A stretch of 40,465 bases of DNA, from positions 1 through 40,465 of the forward strand of contig WFWY01000068.1 in NCBI GenBank assembly GCA_015490895.1, written 5' to 3'. The notes beneath the pieces were generated by a model, which did not search any database, was not told the DNA's origin, and saw only the letters and a list, made by a program, of their open reading frames with translations. The position numbers and the translations under genes are program-made. Source of the stretch: Thiotrichaceae bacterium (GTDB taxonomy: Bacteria > Pseudomonadota > Gammaproteobacteria > Thiotrichales > Thiotrichaceae). Of the stretch, positions 17,122 to 25,272 are shown one piece after another; the first letter of the stretch is position 1, and every line of letters begins with the position of its first letter.

Positions 17122-17781
17122 CTATTTAGCTTTCTGCAATTCAACCAGCTCTTTCAATAGTGCTTCAATGTTGGCCAAACGAGTTTCCATATTTTTCATG
17201 TGATTCTTCATCATAGCCTGCTTTTTCTGCATCATTTGCATCATCGGCATGCCTCCCTGATTACCACCCATCATCGGCATACCGCCCTGGTTGCCACCCA
17301 TCATCATGGGCATGCCTCCCTGGCCACCACCCATCATCGGCATACCGCCTTGCCTGTTACCACCCATCATCGGCATACCACCTTGCCTGTTACCACCCAT
17401 CATCGGCATACCACCTTGCCTGTTACCGCCCATCATCGGCATACCACCTTGCCTGTTACCACCCATCATCGGCATACCACCTTGCCTGTTACCACCCATC
17501 ATCGGCATACCGCCTTGCCTGTTACCGTCCATCATCGGCATACCACCTTGCCTGTTACCGCCCATCATCGGCATACCGCCTTGCTTATTGCTGGCCGCCA
17601 TGGGCTTTGCTTCTTTTGTGGTGGCTGTAGGCGCTGCTTTTGGAGTATGTGTCATGGGCATGGATTGACTGGCTGTCTCTGTTGCAGGAGCTGTAGCGGC
17701 TTTATCTTCCGCCTGTATCACAGATGATACAGACGTAAGTGCTACCAATGTTGATACAGCAATCATTGTTTGAATTTTCAT
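17122..17781 (-). CDS. Secreted Met/Gly-rich repeat protein
   Basis: A 219-residue protein. Signal peptide about 1-25 (ends VIQAE), an Ala/Thr/Pro-rich spacer to about 63, then eleven QGGMPMM units, seven of them in strict GNRQGGMPMM form. A C-terminal helical tail (about 185-219, MKNMETRLANIEALLKELVELQ) could form a coiled coil. Repeated Met clusters resemble periplasmic copper/silver-binding proteins, but no named family fits. A strong AAGGAGATT site precedes the ATG. Neighbours are the DUF302 protein and multicopper oxidase upstream and SHOCT downstream. A periplasmic metal-handling role is inferred from composition and context only. Confidence 0.85.
   Translation of the reverse strand: MKIQTMIAVSTLVALTSVSSVIQAEDKAATAPATETASQSMPMTHTPKAAPTATTKEAKPMAASNKQGGMPMMGGNRQGGMPMMDGNRQGGMPMMGGNRQGGMPMMGGNRQGGMPMMGGNRQGGMPMMGGNRQGGMPMMGGNRQGGMPMMGGGQGGMPMMMGGNQGGMPMMGGNQGGMPMMQMMQKKQAMMKNHMKNMETRLANIEALLKELVELQKAK
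17240..17592 (-). repeat. 33 bp in-frame tandem repeat array in the Met/Gly-rich gene
   Basis: Seven near-identical 33 bp units (variation mainly at one third-codon position and one Gly to Asp change) flanked by four diverged or shortened units. Near identity at the DNA level suggests recent expansion by slippage or recombination. The unit number may vary between strains. Confidence 0.88.
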
Positions 17782-17863
17782 GGATTAATCTCCTTATTTA
17801 ATTTAGTTTTAAACCTACCGATAATAAGTGTCACTTCCAGGACACGCATAAAATTTTCCTATT

Positions 17864-18265
17864 CTACCCTTTCACTTCACCACCTAATGCATCTCTCACA
17901 CGAACTAGACGCTGCCTGGCTTCTTTGGCTACGGTGGCAACACTTTCATTATCAACAAATCCTAATACTGCATCAGGATCCATAAATGCAACCGTCATCT
18001 TCCCGTTCTCTTCTTCACGTACCAGCACATTACAAGGTAGCAATAAGCCAATATCAGGTTCGGCTTCGAGCGCCTGGTGCGCCAGCGGAGGGTTACAGGC
18101 ACCAAGAATTTTATAGGGACGCAAATCAAGATCGAGCTTCTTTTTCAGTGTTGCCTGAACATCAATTTCTGTAAGCACCCCAAAGCCTTCTTCCTGCAAG
18201 GCAGCCACTACTTTTTGTTCAATCGTATCAAAATCACCTTCAAGCTGTGTTGAAAAACTGTACAT
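17864..18265 (-). CDS. DUF302 domain protein
   Basis: A 133-residue DUF302 protein. Typical segments are [41 protein letters not shown] in outline, then [34 protein letters not shown] and [10 protein letters not shown]. One cysteine (ACNPP) and one at LLPCNV are the conserved ones. The fold is known, the biochemical role is not; it often lies near copper or sulfur genes. AAAGGAG ribosome site present. Lies 90 bp downstream of the multicopper oxidase on the same strand. Confidence 0.88.
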   Translation of the reverse strand: MYSFSTQLEGDFDTIEQKVVAALQEEGFGVLTEIDVQATLKKKLDLDLRPYKILGACNPPLAHQALEAEPDIGLLLPCNVLVREEENGKMTVAFMDPDAVLGFVDNESVATVAKEARQRLVRVRDALGGEVKG

Positions 18266-18355
18266 TATTTTTCTCCTTTATCTGTCTTTTAATATCTGTC
18301 TTTCGTCTATCCATTTATTCACGCTTCAAGCCTATAATCTATAGTACAAAAAACA

Positions 18356-19861
18356 TTAAACAACCGTGAATTGTCCCATCATACCCTGATCCTCATGTTC
18401 CAGATTATGACAATGATACATATAAGGGTTTTGGCTATCCGCATAATAACGGAACGGCACCAGTATCCTGACCACTTCGTCAGGGTTCACCAAGATGGTG
18501 TCTTTCAAGCCCCTCTCATGTGCGTAAGGGGGTCGCCCATTACGATCAAGCACCTGGAACTGGACATTATGAACATGGAAAGGGTGGGGCAACATGGAAG
18601 AGTTGCTAACTTCCCAAATTTCAGTACTACCCCGCTTAACACTAAAATCAATACGCTGTCTATCAAAAGAGCGACCATTAATAGTAAAGCCATCATGGCG
18701 ACTACCTCCTCCCATCATTCCCATACCGCCCATCATCGCCATATTCATCTTCATGGGACGAGTCACAACGGCATTGGTGACACTTAATGGTGCAGGATGC
18801 AATAACACCCCTGGAATACGGTAGCTGGAGCTTTCTGCTTGTCGGGGATCAATCTGCATAATAGCGAACTCTCGGTCATTGTTCATGCGATTCATCATCA
18901 TTCCCATCATCCCTGTCGTCTGGATAGCACCTTTCAGTGTTTTTAAAATAACGGGGCTTCGATCCGACAAGTCGACCAGTACTTCTGCCCGTTCACCGGG
19001 TGCCAAACGGATACGGTTCATACGCACCGGGGAAGCTAACAGGCCACAGTCGCCGGCAATCACATAAAAGGGTCGGTGATCATGGAAAGCCAGGTTATAA
19101 ATACGGGCATTTGATCCATTTAACAGACGCAACCGTATAAGTGTCTTTTGGGCTTTTAAAGTAGGTGTTACTACACCATTGATGAGCAGGGTATCACCAT
19201 GCATGCCCTGCATACGCTCTGGCATCATGCCAAGATAACGAAACTCACCATTACGCTGGAATGCCCGATCCTGAATCACCACAGGCAGATCATCCACACC
19301 GTATGTTGTCGGCAGGCTCTGCCGGGAAGTATTCTCATCATCTATATAGAACAACCCTGCCATCCCCTTATAGACCTGCTCCCCGGTGCCATGATATTGA
19401 TGTGAGTGATACCATAAAGTAGATGCAGGCTGACGGATCTGAAAAGTGGCATTCCAGGTTTTTCCACTGGCGATTCGCTGATGCGGGCCACCATCTGCGA
19501 CCGCAGGCAAAGTAAAACCATGCCAGTGCAAAGTGGACTCTTCACCGATTCGGTTTTGTACATTCAAACTTACCGTATCACCACGTTTTGCTCGCAGAAC
19601 AGGCCCCAGATAAGGACTATTGATACCCAGGGTTGAAGTGGCAACCCCAGGAAAAAATGACATCTTCCCGCGCTGCATGGTCAGATTAAATGTCACCTGG
19701 TTGCCTTGCCGCTTTCCATTATCAAGCGGCGGCAATGCATAAGCATTACTGAATGAACTGACTTTTTCTTTAGCCAGCAAAGAGGCGCTCAGCGGCGGTA
19801 ACAATAATCCCGCAGCACCTGCACCAAATATTTGAACAAATTTTCTTCTGGAACAGGACAT
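18356..19861 (-). CDS. Tat-exported multicopper oxidase
   Basis: A 501-residue three-domain multicopper oxidase (CueO/CotA/SufI group). A Tat signal (SRRKFVQIFGAGAAGLLLPP, from residue 4) sends it folded to the periplasm. Copper ligands are all visible: HWHGFTLP, WYHSHQYHGTGEQ, HPFHVHNVQF and YHCHNLEHEDQGMM, the last giving a type 1 site with axial Met. A Met-rich segment (MKMNMAMMGGMGMMGGGSRH) near residue 350 resembles the CueO Met-rich insert. ATG at 19861 is chosen over a TTG seven codons earlier because it leaves the Tat motif near the N-terminus and has GAGAG upstream. Divergent from the FTR1 gene, suggesting cuprous or ferrous oxidase coupling. Confidence 0.92.
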   Translation of the reverse strand: MSCSRRKFVQIFGAGAAGLLLPPLSASLLAKEKVSSFSNAYALPPLDNGKRQGNQVTFNLTMQRGKMSFFPGVATSTLGINSPYLGPVLRAKRGDTVSLNVQNRIGEESTLHWHGFTLPAVADGGPHQRIASGKTWNATFQIRQPASTLWYHSHQYHGTGEQVYKGMAGLFYIDDENTSRQSLPTTYGVDDLPVVIQDRAFQRNGEFRYLGMMPERMQGMHGDTLLINGVVTPTLKAQKTLIRLRLLNGSNARIYNLAFHDHRPFYVIAGDCGLLASPVRMNRIRLAPGERAEVLVDLSDRSPVILKTLKGAIQTTGMMGMMMNRMNNDREFAIMQIDPRQAESSSYRIPGVLLHPAPLSVTNAVVTRPMKMNMAMMGGMGMMGGGSRHDGFTINGRSFDRQRIDFSVKRGSTEIWEVSNSSMLPHPFHVHNVQFQVLDRNGRPPYAHERGLKDTILVNPDEVVRILVPFRYYADSQNPYMYHCHNLEHEDQGMMGQFTVV

Positions 19862-19998
19862 GTTGATACTCTCTTGTGTCAAGTGGGCATAGACCCAGCT
19901 ATTTCGATCTTTTTACAATGTCGTATTGAGTGTAAAACCTGTGCCTTACACACAGGTCAAGGTTATTTTTCCAAAGTCTCCTTCAGGATTGGTAATGG

Positions 19999-20038
19999 TT
20001 GACATCGATCACATCATAAATGAAAATAAATCTCATTT
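19999..20038 (+). promoter_or_regulatory. Candidate promoter and operator in the MCO/FTR1 divergent region
   Basis: TTGACA (19999-20004) is a perfect -35 box, but no good -10 box follows at 16-18 bp. Overlapping is the inverted repeat AAATGA-N9-TCATTT (20018-20038), AT-rich as Fur sites are but not a match to the 19 bp Fur consensus. It could bind a metal regulator. Confidence 0.3.
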
Positions 20039-20063
20039 AGATATAAAACAAGGCAGGGCACTG

Positions 20064-22031
20064 ATGCAACCATACACATCTTCCTCTTTTTTCCATCAAC
20101 CCGTCACATCCCTGCTTTGCTTGCTGCTCGTCTCATTACTGGCAATTACTCCTGTCCATGCGGTAGAGACATCACAACGCCTGATTCAAATGCTGGACTA
20201 TATTGGGGTCGATTACCCTCAAACGGTGCATAACGGCGAAATAGCTGATCCCGTGGAATACGCTGAAATGCAGGAATTTTCTGGAGAAGTGAGCAAACTT
20301 TTGAGCCAACTACCAGACCATCCACAAAAAGCAACCCTGCTTGCCCTTGCACAACAACTTAAACAAGGGGTGGAACAACGACTCGCCGGAGAAGCCCTGG
20401 CACAGCAAGCAACTGCATTAAAGCAAAAGCTGATCAATACCTATGCAATACCCGTAGGCCCCGAGCATGCTCCCGACCAGTCTGGAGTCGCCAAACTCTT
20501 CAAAAGCCAGTGCGCTTCCTGTCACGGCATAACAGGCAAGGGTGATGGCCCACTAGCCACAACACTTAATCCGCCCCCCAGTAACTTCCACGATATGCAG
20601 CGACAATATCACCGCAGCGTTTATGACCTGTATAACACCATCAGCCTTGGCGTTACAGGAACACCCATGCCAGCTTTTGAGCAACTTACCGAACAACAAC
20701 GCTGGGCGTTAGCGTTTTATATTAGTCGCTTTTCTGCAACACAAGATCAACGTGAAAAAGGTAAAGCACTCTGGCAACAGGGCAAACTACACAGTCTGTT
20801 CAGTTCCCTGCCCAGGCTGACCGGCAGCTCCTATGCTACGGCCGGGGCAGGAGCCATCACTCAACAGCTGGACGAGTCACAGGGCGCTGCCGTCCTGAGT
20901 TATTTGCGTGAGCATCCGGAAGAGCTGGATATTAGCGATCATGTAGCCCTGGATAAAAGTATTGAGCTACTGGAAATCGCTGTGGAAAAAGCCCGCCAGG
21001 GTAATGCCAACGCCGCCCATACAGCAGCTCTTTCGGCCTATCTCGATGGTTTCGAGCTGGCTGAACCCTCTCTGGCGGTCGTAGACAGCACCCTGAAGAA
21101 GCAGATAGAGGCAGAAATGATTACTTTCCGCGAACTGGCACGTAACGCCCAGGTCGTACAGATGGAGAATACCCAGAAAACACTACTTACACTACTGCAT
21201 CAAGCAAAAACCGTATTAAATACAACCCGCATGTCATCAAGCTCCGCCTTCTTTGGCTCCTTCATTATTTTATTGCGCGAAGGGGTGGAAGCGATCCTGG
21301 TACTGGCTGCTATCATGGCAGCTTTAATAAAAACAGGTCGCCGAGAGGCTATCAAGTATATCCATGCGGGATGGATCGGAGCCGTGATCGCCGGTATCTT
21401 TACCTGGTGGATTGCTGAAAACCTGATCTCCATTAGTGGTGCCAGCCGAGAAATAACCGAGGGAATTGCTGCGCTACTAGCAGCCGCCATTCTGATCTAT
21501 GTCGGCTTTTGGTTACATAATGCCAGCAATAGCCAGCGCTGGCAGAAGTTTGTCCAGCATAAAGTCAACAGTGCAATGGAGGATCGCACCCTGTGGATAC
21601 TGGCTACCGTGTCTTTTGTTGCTGTCTACCGGGAAATGTTTGAAACCGTACTGTTTTACCAGGCAATGTGGGTTCAGGTAGAAACAGGCTCACAACAACC
21701 ATTTCTAATGGGCATCGTGACCGCAATCACCCTGTTAGTCATTATTGCAGTATTGGTTTTCCGGGTAGGCACCCGATTACCCATTAAACAATTCTTTCAG
21801 ATTAATGCAATCCTCCTGTTTATTCTGGCAGTCATCTTTACCGGACAGGGTGTCTCCGCACTACAGGAAGCTGGCATGATCCCCGCAAAATTAATTACTT
21901 TCCCCAGTATTGAAATCCTGGGGATATATCCCACCGTGCAGGGTTTGGGGCTACAGTTTGCGGTACTTATTCTGGGTATCGGTTTAATGCTATATCATAG
22001 AAAAGAAAAACAGCGGCAGCGACAGACATAG
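20064..22031 (+). CDS. Cytochrome c-FTR1 fusion iron permease
   Basis: A 655-residue protein. Signal peptide about 1-35 (ends VHAVE). A periplasmic part carries a class I haem c motif Cys150-Ala-Ser-Cys-His154 with a possible axial Met in GTPMPAF. The C-terminal FTR1 domain has seven or so membrane helices with the iron motifs RE-GVE (405-409) and REMFE (523-527). Such fusions are annotated cytochrome c/FTR1 family permease and import iron as Fe3+ after oxidation. ATG 20064 is preferred to 19926 because it starts the signal peptide directly and AGGCAGGG precedes it. Divergent from the multicopper oxidase, its probable oxidase partner. Confidence 0.9.
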   Translation: MQPYTSSSFFHQPVTSLLCLLLVSLLAITPVHAVETSQRLIQMLDYIGVDYPQTVHNGEIADPVEYAEMQEFSGEVSKLLSQLPDHPQKATLLALAQQLKQGVEQRLAGEALAQQATALKQKLINTYAIPVGPEHAPDQSGVAKLFKSQCASCHGITGKGDGPLATTLNPPPSNFHDMQRQYHRSVYDLYNTISLGVTGTPMPAFEQLTEQQRWALAFYISRFSATQDQREKGKALWQQGKLHSLFSSLPRLTGSSYATAGAGAITQQLDESQGAAVLSYLREHPEELDISDHVALDKSIELLEIAVEKARQGNANAAHTAALSAYLDGFELAEPSLAVVDSTLKKQIEAEMITFRELARNAQVVQMENTQKTLLTLLHQAKTVLNTTRMSSSSAFFGSFIILLREGVEAILVLAAIMAALIKTGRREAIKYIHAGWIGAVIAGIFTWWIAENLISISGASREITEGIAALLAAAILIYVGFWLHNASNSQRWQKFVQHKVNSAMEDRTLWILATVSFVAVYREMFETVLFYQAMWVQVETGSQQPFLMGIVTAITLLVIIAVLVFRVGTRLPIKQFFQINAILLFILAVIFTGQGVSALQEAGMIPAKLITFPSIEILGIYPTVQGLGLQFAVLILGIGLMLYHRKEKQRQRQT

Positions 22032-22092
22032 GCTCGGAATAAATGTGATGGAACACTGAAGACCGGAGATACCCTCTGATAAATCCGATATA

Positions 22093-22259
22093 TTAAGGAA
22101 CCTCTGATCAAGTCCCAATCGTCTTCCTGAGGCTGAAATATCGCCATTTTTTCGCTATAAAAGTGACCCATAGAATGACTATTGCTAACTTTTCTATCAA
22201 AAAACTGACGAATTTCATCTTACAGGAAATTCGACCGGACTGAATCAGAGTCTCCTTAA
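22093..22259 (-). repeat. Fold-back repeat A2 (MITE-like)
   Basis: A 167 bp intact family A copy in the orientation opposite to A1, bounded by TTAA on both sides. Ends: GGAACCTCTGATCAAGTCCC and the complement of GGAGACTCTGATTCAGTCCG. The core is nearly identical to A1 (differences at a few bases in the arms). It lies 61 bp downstream of the FTR1 stop and could form a long terminal hairpin on that transcript. Confidence 0.85.
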
Positions 22260-22496
22260 GGAGACTCTTGAGTGCCTTGTTAAAAGTGGGTCAATAAGTA
22301 TGCATATTGATGATATTATATCCAATAGAGGCTATTCGTGCTATAGAAAGCAGCAGTTAATCCGAATACAACAGCATAATAAAAATTTCAAGCTATACTC
22401 CCGAGGAGCTATTAGGTCAATTTTCAATGCCATGGCAACTGATTGATTGTAATGAGATAGTCTTCTTAATACATACTTATAAACAGGATATATATC
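22260..22496. other. AT-rich gene-free spacer before the acyltransferase
   Basis: About 237 bp of AT-rich sequence with no plausible gene. GAGGCTATTCGTGCTATAGAA (22327-22347, key bases shared with the left end of B3) may be a decayed family B end. The promoter of the acyltransferase must lie here, but I cannot assign boxes with confidence. Confidence 0.45.
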
Positions 22497-23552
22497 TTGA
22501 AATATTTACATTTATTAACCGGCTTAAGGGGACTCGCCGCACTCATTGTTTTTATTGCACATTCCGCTGACAAGGGCCATATTCCCAAGATATTTGGCTG
22601 GGGCTTTGGTCAAATTGGGGTTATGCTGTTTTTCATTCTCAGCGGCTTTTTGATGTCACATCTATACATTCAGAAAGAAGCAAACTATAGCAATATACGT
22701 CGTTATGCTTTAGCCCGGATTGCCAGGGTTATTCCATTATTTCTGGCAGCTCTTATCATTTCCTATATCATCTCCAATTATTTTTATACCGGTTTTGCTT
22801 ATAACTTTCAGGATCCAGGCCAGTTTCTGCGAGCCTTGTTTTTTATTCATGCCCCCTATGTCTTTTGGACAATACCGGTAGAAATCCAGTTCTATTTTGT
22901 CTTCGTTATCTTTTGGTGGCTATACCAGAAACATGTTAATGCATGGATACTCGGGGGGTTTATCGTACTCACACTTCTCCCTTCTGCAATCTTTTATGAG
23001 CTATATCGTAAACTGCCTGAGGTCTTCTCCGCCTATTCCTACGCATTTTTCATCGGGGTAATTACCGCATTATTATATCGCCACCTTAAAGAAAACAGGA
23101 AACTCAAAAAGCTTGCCGACTGGGCTGGCCTGCCTTTCGCCATTTTACTATTTGTGAATATGCCAGAACTGCGTCTGGAGCTCGGCCTGACCTTTAGTGA
23201 AAATGTATACCTTCGCACCTGGGCTGACCCTGTAAGCTGGGTTATCATCTATGGCCTGTTCGTTTCAGCTTTATTCAACTCGAAAAGTTTATCATTTTTG
23301 GCCTGGCGACCCTTCGTCTTTATCGGCGAAATTTCATATGGCATCTACCTGCTTCACTACCCCTTCCTGCAACATATCAATTTTGTACCGTTAGGATCAG
23401 CTGGAAACGTGCTGATATCGCTCGGCCTAACGATTACACTGGCTTATTTATCTTTCAGGTTCTTTGAAAAACCTGTTGCACTGTATATTAGGAATACCCG
23501 CTGGTTTGAAAAAAAAATAATTGCCAGACAACAAAAGCAGTCGAACAGCTAG
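22497..23552 (+). CDS. Acyltransferase family 3 membrane protein
   Basis: A 351-residue protein with about ten hydrophobic segments. The family 3 signature opens the protein: LTGLRGLAALIVFIAHS with the catalytic-type His, then GQIGVMLFFILSGFLMSHLY and RYALARIARVIPLF; FIGEISYGIYLLHYPFL lies near the end. These enzymes acylate sugars of O-antigen, exopolysaccharide or lipids at the inner membrane. The start is TTG, with AGGAT 7 bases upstream, and the protein would begin LKYLHLLTGLRG. Acceptor unknown. Confidence 0.9.
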   Translation: MKYLHLLTGLRGLAALIVFIAHSADKGHIPKIFGWGFGQIGVMLFFILSGFLMSHLYIQKEANYSNIRRYALARIARVIPLFLAALIISYIISNYFYTGFAYNFQDPGQFLRALFFIHAPYVFWTIPVEIQFYFVFVIFWWLYQKHVNAWILGGFIVLTLLPSAIFYELYRKLPEVFSAYSYAFFIGVITALLYRHLKENRKLKKLADWAGLPFAILLFVNMPELRLELGLTFSENVYLRTWADPVSWVIIYGLFVSALFNSKSLSFLAWRPFVFIGEISYGIYLLHYPFLQHINFVPLGSAGNVLISLGLTITLAYLSFRFFEKPVALYIRNTRWFEKKIIARQQKQSNS

Positions 23553-23578
23553 GCAGCAGTAAAACAGTATCGCATTGA

Positions 23579-23660
23579 CCTCAGGCGCTTATCCGAGGGC
23601 AGGAAACGGGCGGAAATTCACAGAAACATTATAAGCTGGATTTATTGAATAGAGCTGTGT
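23579..23660 (+). repeat. Left half of a family B repeat (B4)
   Basis: CAGGCGCTTATCCGAGGGCAGG, then CGGAAATTCACAGAAACATTATAAGCTGGATTTATTGAA in outline, follows the left arm of B1 to the level of GTGAAATTATTGGAA. The right arm is missing. The distal part overlaps the last codons of the gene on the minus strand and contains its stop codon. Confidence 0.6.
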
Positions 23661-24853
23661 TCATAGTGCTTTGTATGCCTTTGAACGGGCAACCTCATCT
23701 CCTTGAAGTAACGCCTGTCACTAGCGGCACGCTGCCTGACATCTTCCATAGTGACACCGGGGTTTATATATAAACCGGGAACCGCACCTGTTGCCACCAG
23801 GGTCTTGTCGTCAGGTGCTCCAGGATCCAGCTCATAGGAGAACTTGAGAAAATCGATCGTAACAACATTATAAAAAGCCGTTAGGAACAAAGCTATATAC
23901 AAGTTCCGTCGGTACTTTAACAAGAAGGGATACAATGTTACCATCAACATAAAAGCGGGCAGGAGAAAAGAAGTTTGTATCGGAATCTTAAGAAACTTCA
24001 GTTGTTCCACAACAATCGCCAATACCACGACATACAGTAATATCGAACGCTTAAGCTGGATCTTTCGGGTTAACAGGTTGTAACCAGTGACCGCCACAAG
24101 AAACAGGGCTAATGGCAACCCCAAAAAAGCAATGTTCTTGTATATAAACCGTGTGACATAACCCACCCAGTCATAACCCTGAATGTAATATCCAAAAAAC
24201 TTAAAACTGTAGTCTGAAGCAATATAAACAGGCACATAAAAAAGGATTGTTATCAGCAAGGCCATACAGCCTGTCGCAAAAATTTTCCAGAACCGTTTCT
24301 TGTCAAGCGGGTAGTTTATCGCCAGAAAATAAACAAAAACAAAACCCACCACCAGTGCATTAGCCATCCGTGATGACAAGGCCAGGGCAAAAACCAGCGC
24401 TGCTATACGATAATTTCCCCTGTCAAGCAGAAAAATCCCCAGTAACAAAAAAAACAGTCCGTAGATATAATCCATGGATGAGGTCGCAGCCAGGATAAAG
24501 TACGGGTTTAACCCCACTATCAGGGTTAATATCAGGCTAATATCACGCTCAAAAACCTTGCAAAGGAAAGAATAGAAGAGGTATAAAACAGACACTCCCA
24601 TGATGACACTGAAGAAATTCGACAAATAGTGTCCGCCATAAAGAGAGGAAATGCCGATCACGATCTCCGGTAACAGGTACCCCTGAAAGCGTGACGGGTT
24701 ATATTCATGATTGAGGTACAAATCTTGCCCTGTTCGCAGAATCCGGTAAACATCATCATCAGTACCATAGCCCGAAAAGCTGATTAACAGATAATAAATA
24801 AACAAGAGGGCAAGAGAAATCCAAAATCCCGGAAATTGCTTTTGTTGTGTCAT
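23642..24853 (-). CDS. Polytopic membrane protein, GT-C glycosyltransferase-like
   Basis: A 403-residue protein with about ten membrane segments. The first periplasmic loop has an acidic motif (SGYGTDDDVYRILRTGQDL) at the place where GT-C lipid-sugar-dependent transferases keep their catalytic Asp, and LSSRMANALVVGFVF resembles later family motifs. The C-terminal 65 residues are soluble and include PGLYINPGVTMEDV. I infer a glycosyltransferase role from topology only. No partner pathway genes adjoin except the acyltransferase, convergent with it. The stop codon lies in repeat B4. Confidence 0.7.
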   Translation of the reverse strand: MTQQKQFPGFWISLALLFIYYLLISFSGYGTDDDVYRILRTGQDLYLNHEYNPSRFQGYLLPEIVIGISSLYGGHYLSNFFSVIMGVSVLYLFYSFLCKVFERDISLILTLIVGLNPYFILAATSSMDYIYGLFFLLLGIFLLDRGNYRIAALVFALALSSRMANALVVGFVFVYFLAINYPLDKKRFWKIFATGCMALLITILFYVPVYIASDYSFKFFGYYIQGYDWVGYVTRFIYKNIAFLGLPLALFLVAVTGYNLLTRKIQLKRSILLYVVVLAIVVEQLKFLKIPIQTSFLLPAFMLMVTLYPFLLKYRRNLYIALFLTAFYNVVTIDFLKFSYELDPGAPDDKTLVATGAVPGLYINPGVTMEDVRQRAASDRRYFKEMRLPVQRHTKHYEHSSIQ

Positions 24854-25064
24854 ATTTTATCCCCCTATTGATATTTAAATGAGCTAACCAGGCGGCGGGC
24901 CCATTTATTCTCCCTATACTACGGACTCAAATATTCACATTCCGAACCCATTCTGAAAAACTTTATAAGCAGCTAAAATGCCACTAGACACCCTTATTCT
25001 GCCTGAACGACTAATACAATAAAAAGCGCTTACTTTCTTTCCTGTACTGACAGGAAAGCAGGAG
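24854..25064. other. Gene-free spacer with a hairpin
   Basis: No plausible gene. Besides the hairpin at 25037-25058 I see only AT-rich sequence and a possible promoter region for the minus-strand membrane gene. Confidence 0.45.
25021..25058 (-). terminator. Possible terminator downstream of suhB
   Basis: A perfect 9 bp stem, CTTTCCTGT-ACTG-ACAGGAAAG (25037-25058). On the minus strand it is followed after about 11 bases by AGCGCTTTTT. The T run is further from the stem than in a standard intrinsic terminator, so the call is tentative. Confidence 0.4.
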
Positions 25065-25095
25065 AATAGGGTTTGCAGTCGCTGCTCAACTCCCA
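25065..25095 (+). repeat. Remnant of a family B right arm (B6)
   Basis: ATAGGGTTTGCAGTCGCTGC followed by CTCCC matches the right arm of B2 (ATAGGGTTTGCAGTAGCTTC ... CTCCC), with a deletion between. It lies directly beside repeat A3, a second case of A and B copies found together. Confidence 0.45.
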
Positions 25096-25101
25096 AACGA
25101 T

Positions 25102-25272
25102 TCAATCAGGAACCTGAATAAGTCTGGCCGAAATTTCTGAGCGATAGAATTTATCAGTTTTTTGATAGAAAAGTTAGCAACAACCGCAGCTATTGGCCAC
25201 TTTTATAGCATAGTGAAAAAATGGCGATATTTCAGCCTCAGGAAGACGATTGGAACCTGATCAGTTCCTTAA
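25102..25272 (+). repeat. Fold-back repeat A3 (diverged) at the suhB 3' end
   Basis: Family A copy in the A1 orientation. The core TTATCAGTTTTTTGATAGAA and the arm CACTTTTATAGC...AAAAAATGGCGATATTTCAG, CAGGAAGACGATTGGAACCTG are clear; the left end is decayed (GGAACCTGAATAAGTC). The right boundary TTAA (25269-25272) is kept and contains the suhB stop codon. Confidence 0.75.

Noticed and set aside
17200-17727. Long plus-strand open frames rich in His-Arg-Thr or Pro-Pro-Ile over the Met/Gly repeat
   Set aside because: They are the complement of the 33 bp repeat array; a repeat without stops in one frame is often open in others. The minus frame has the signal peptide and ribosome site.
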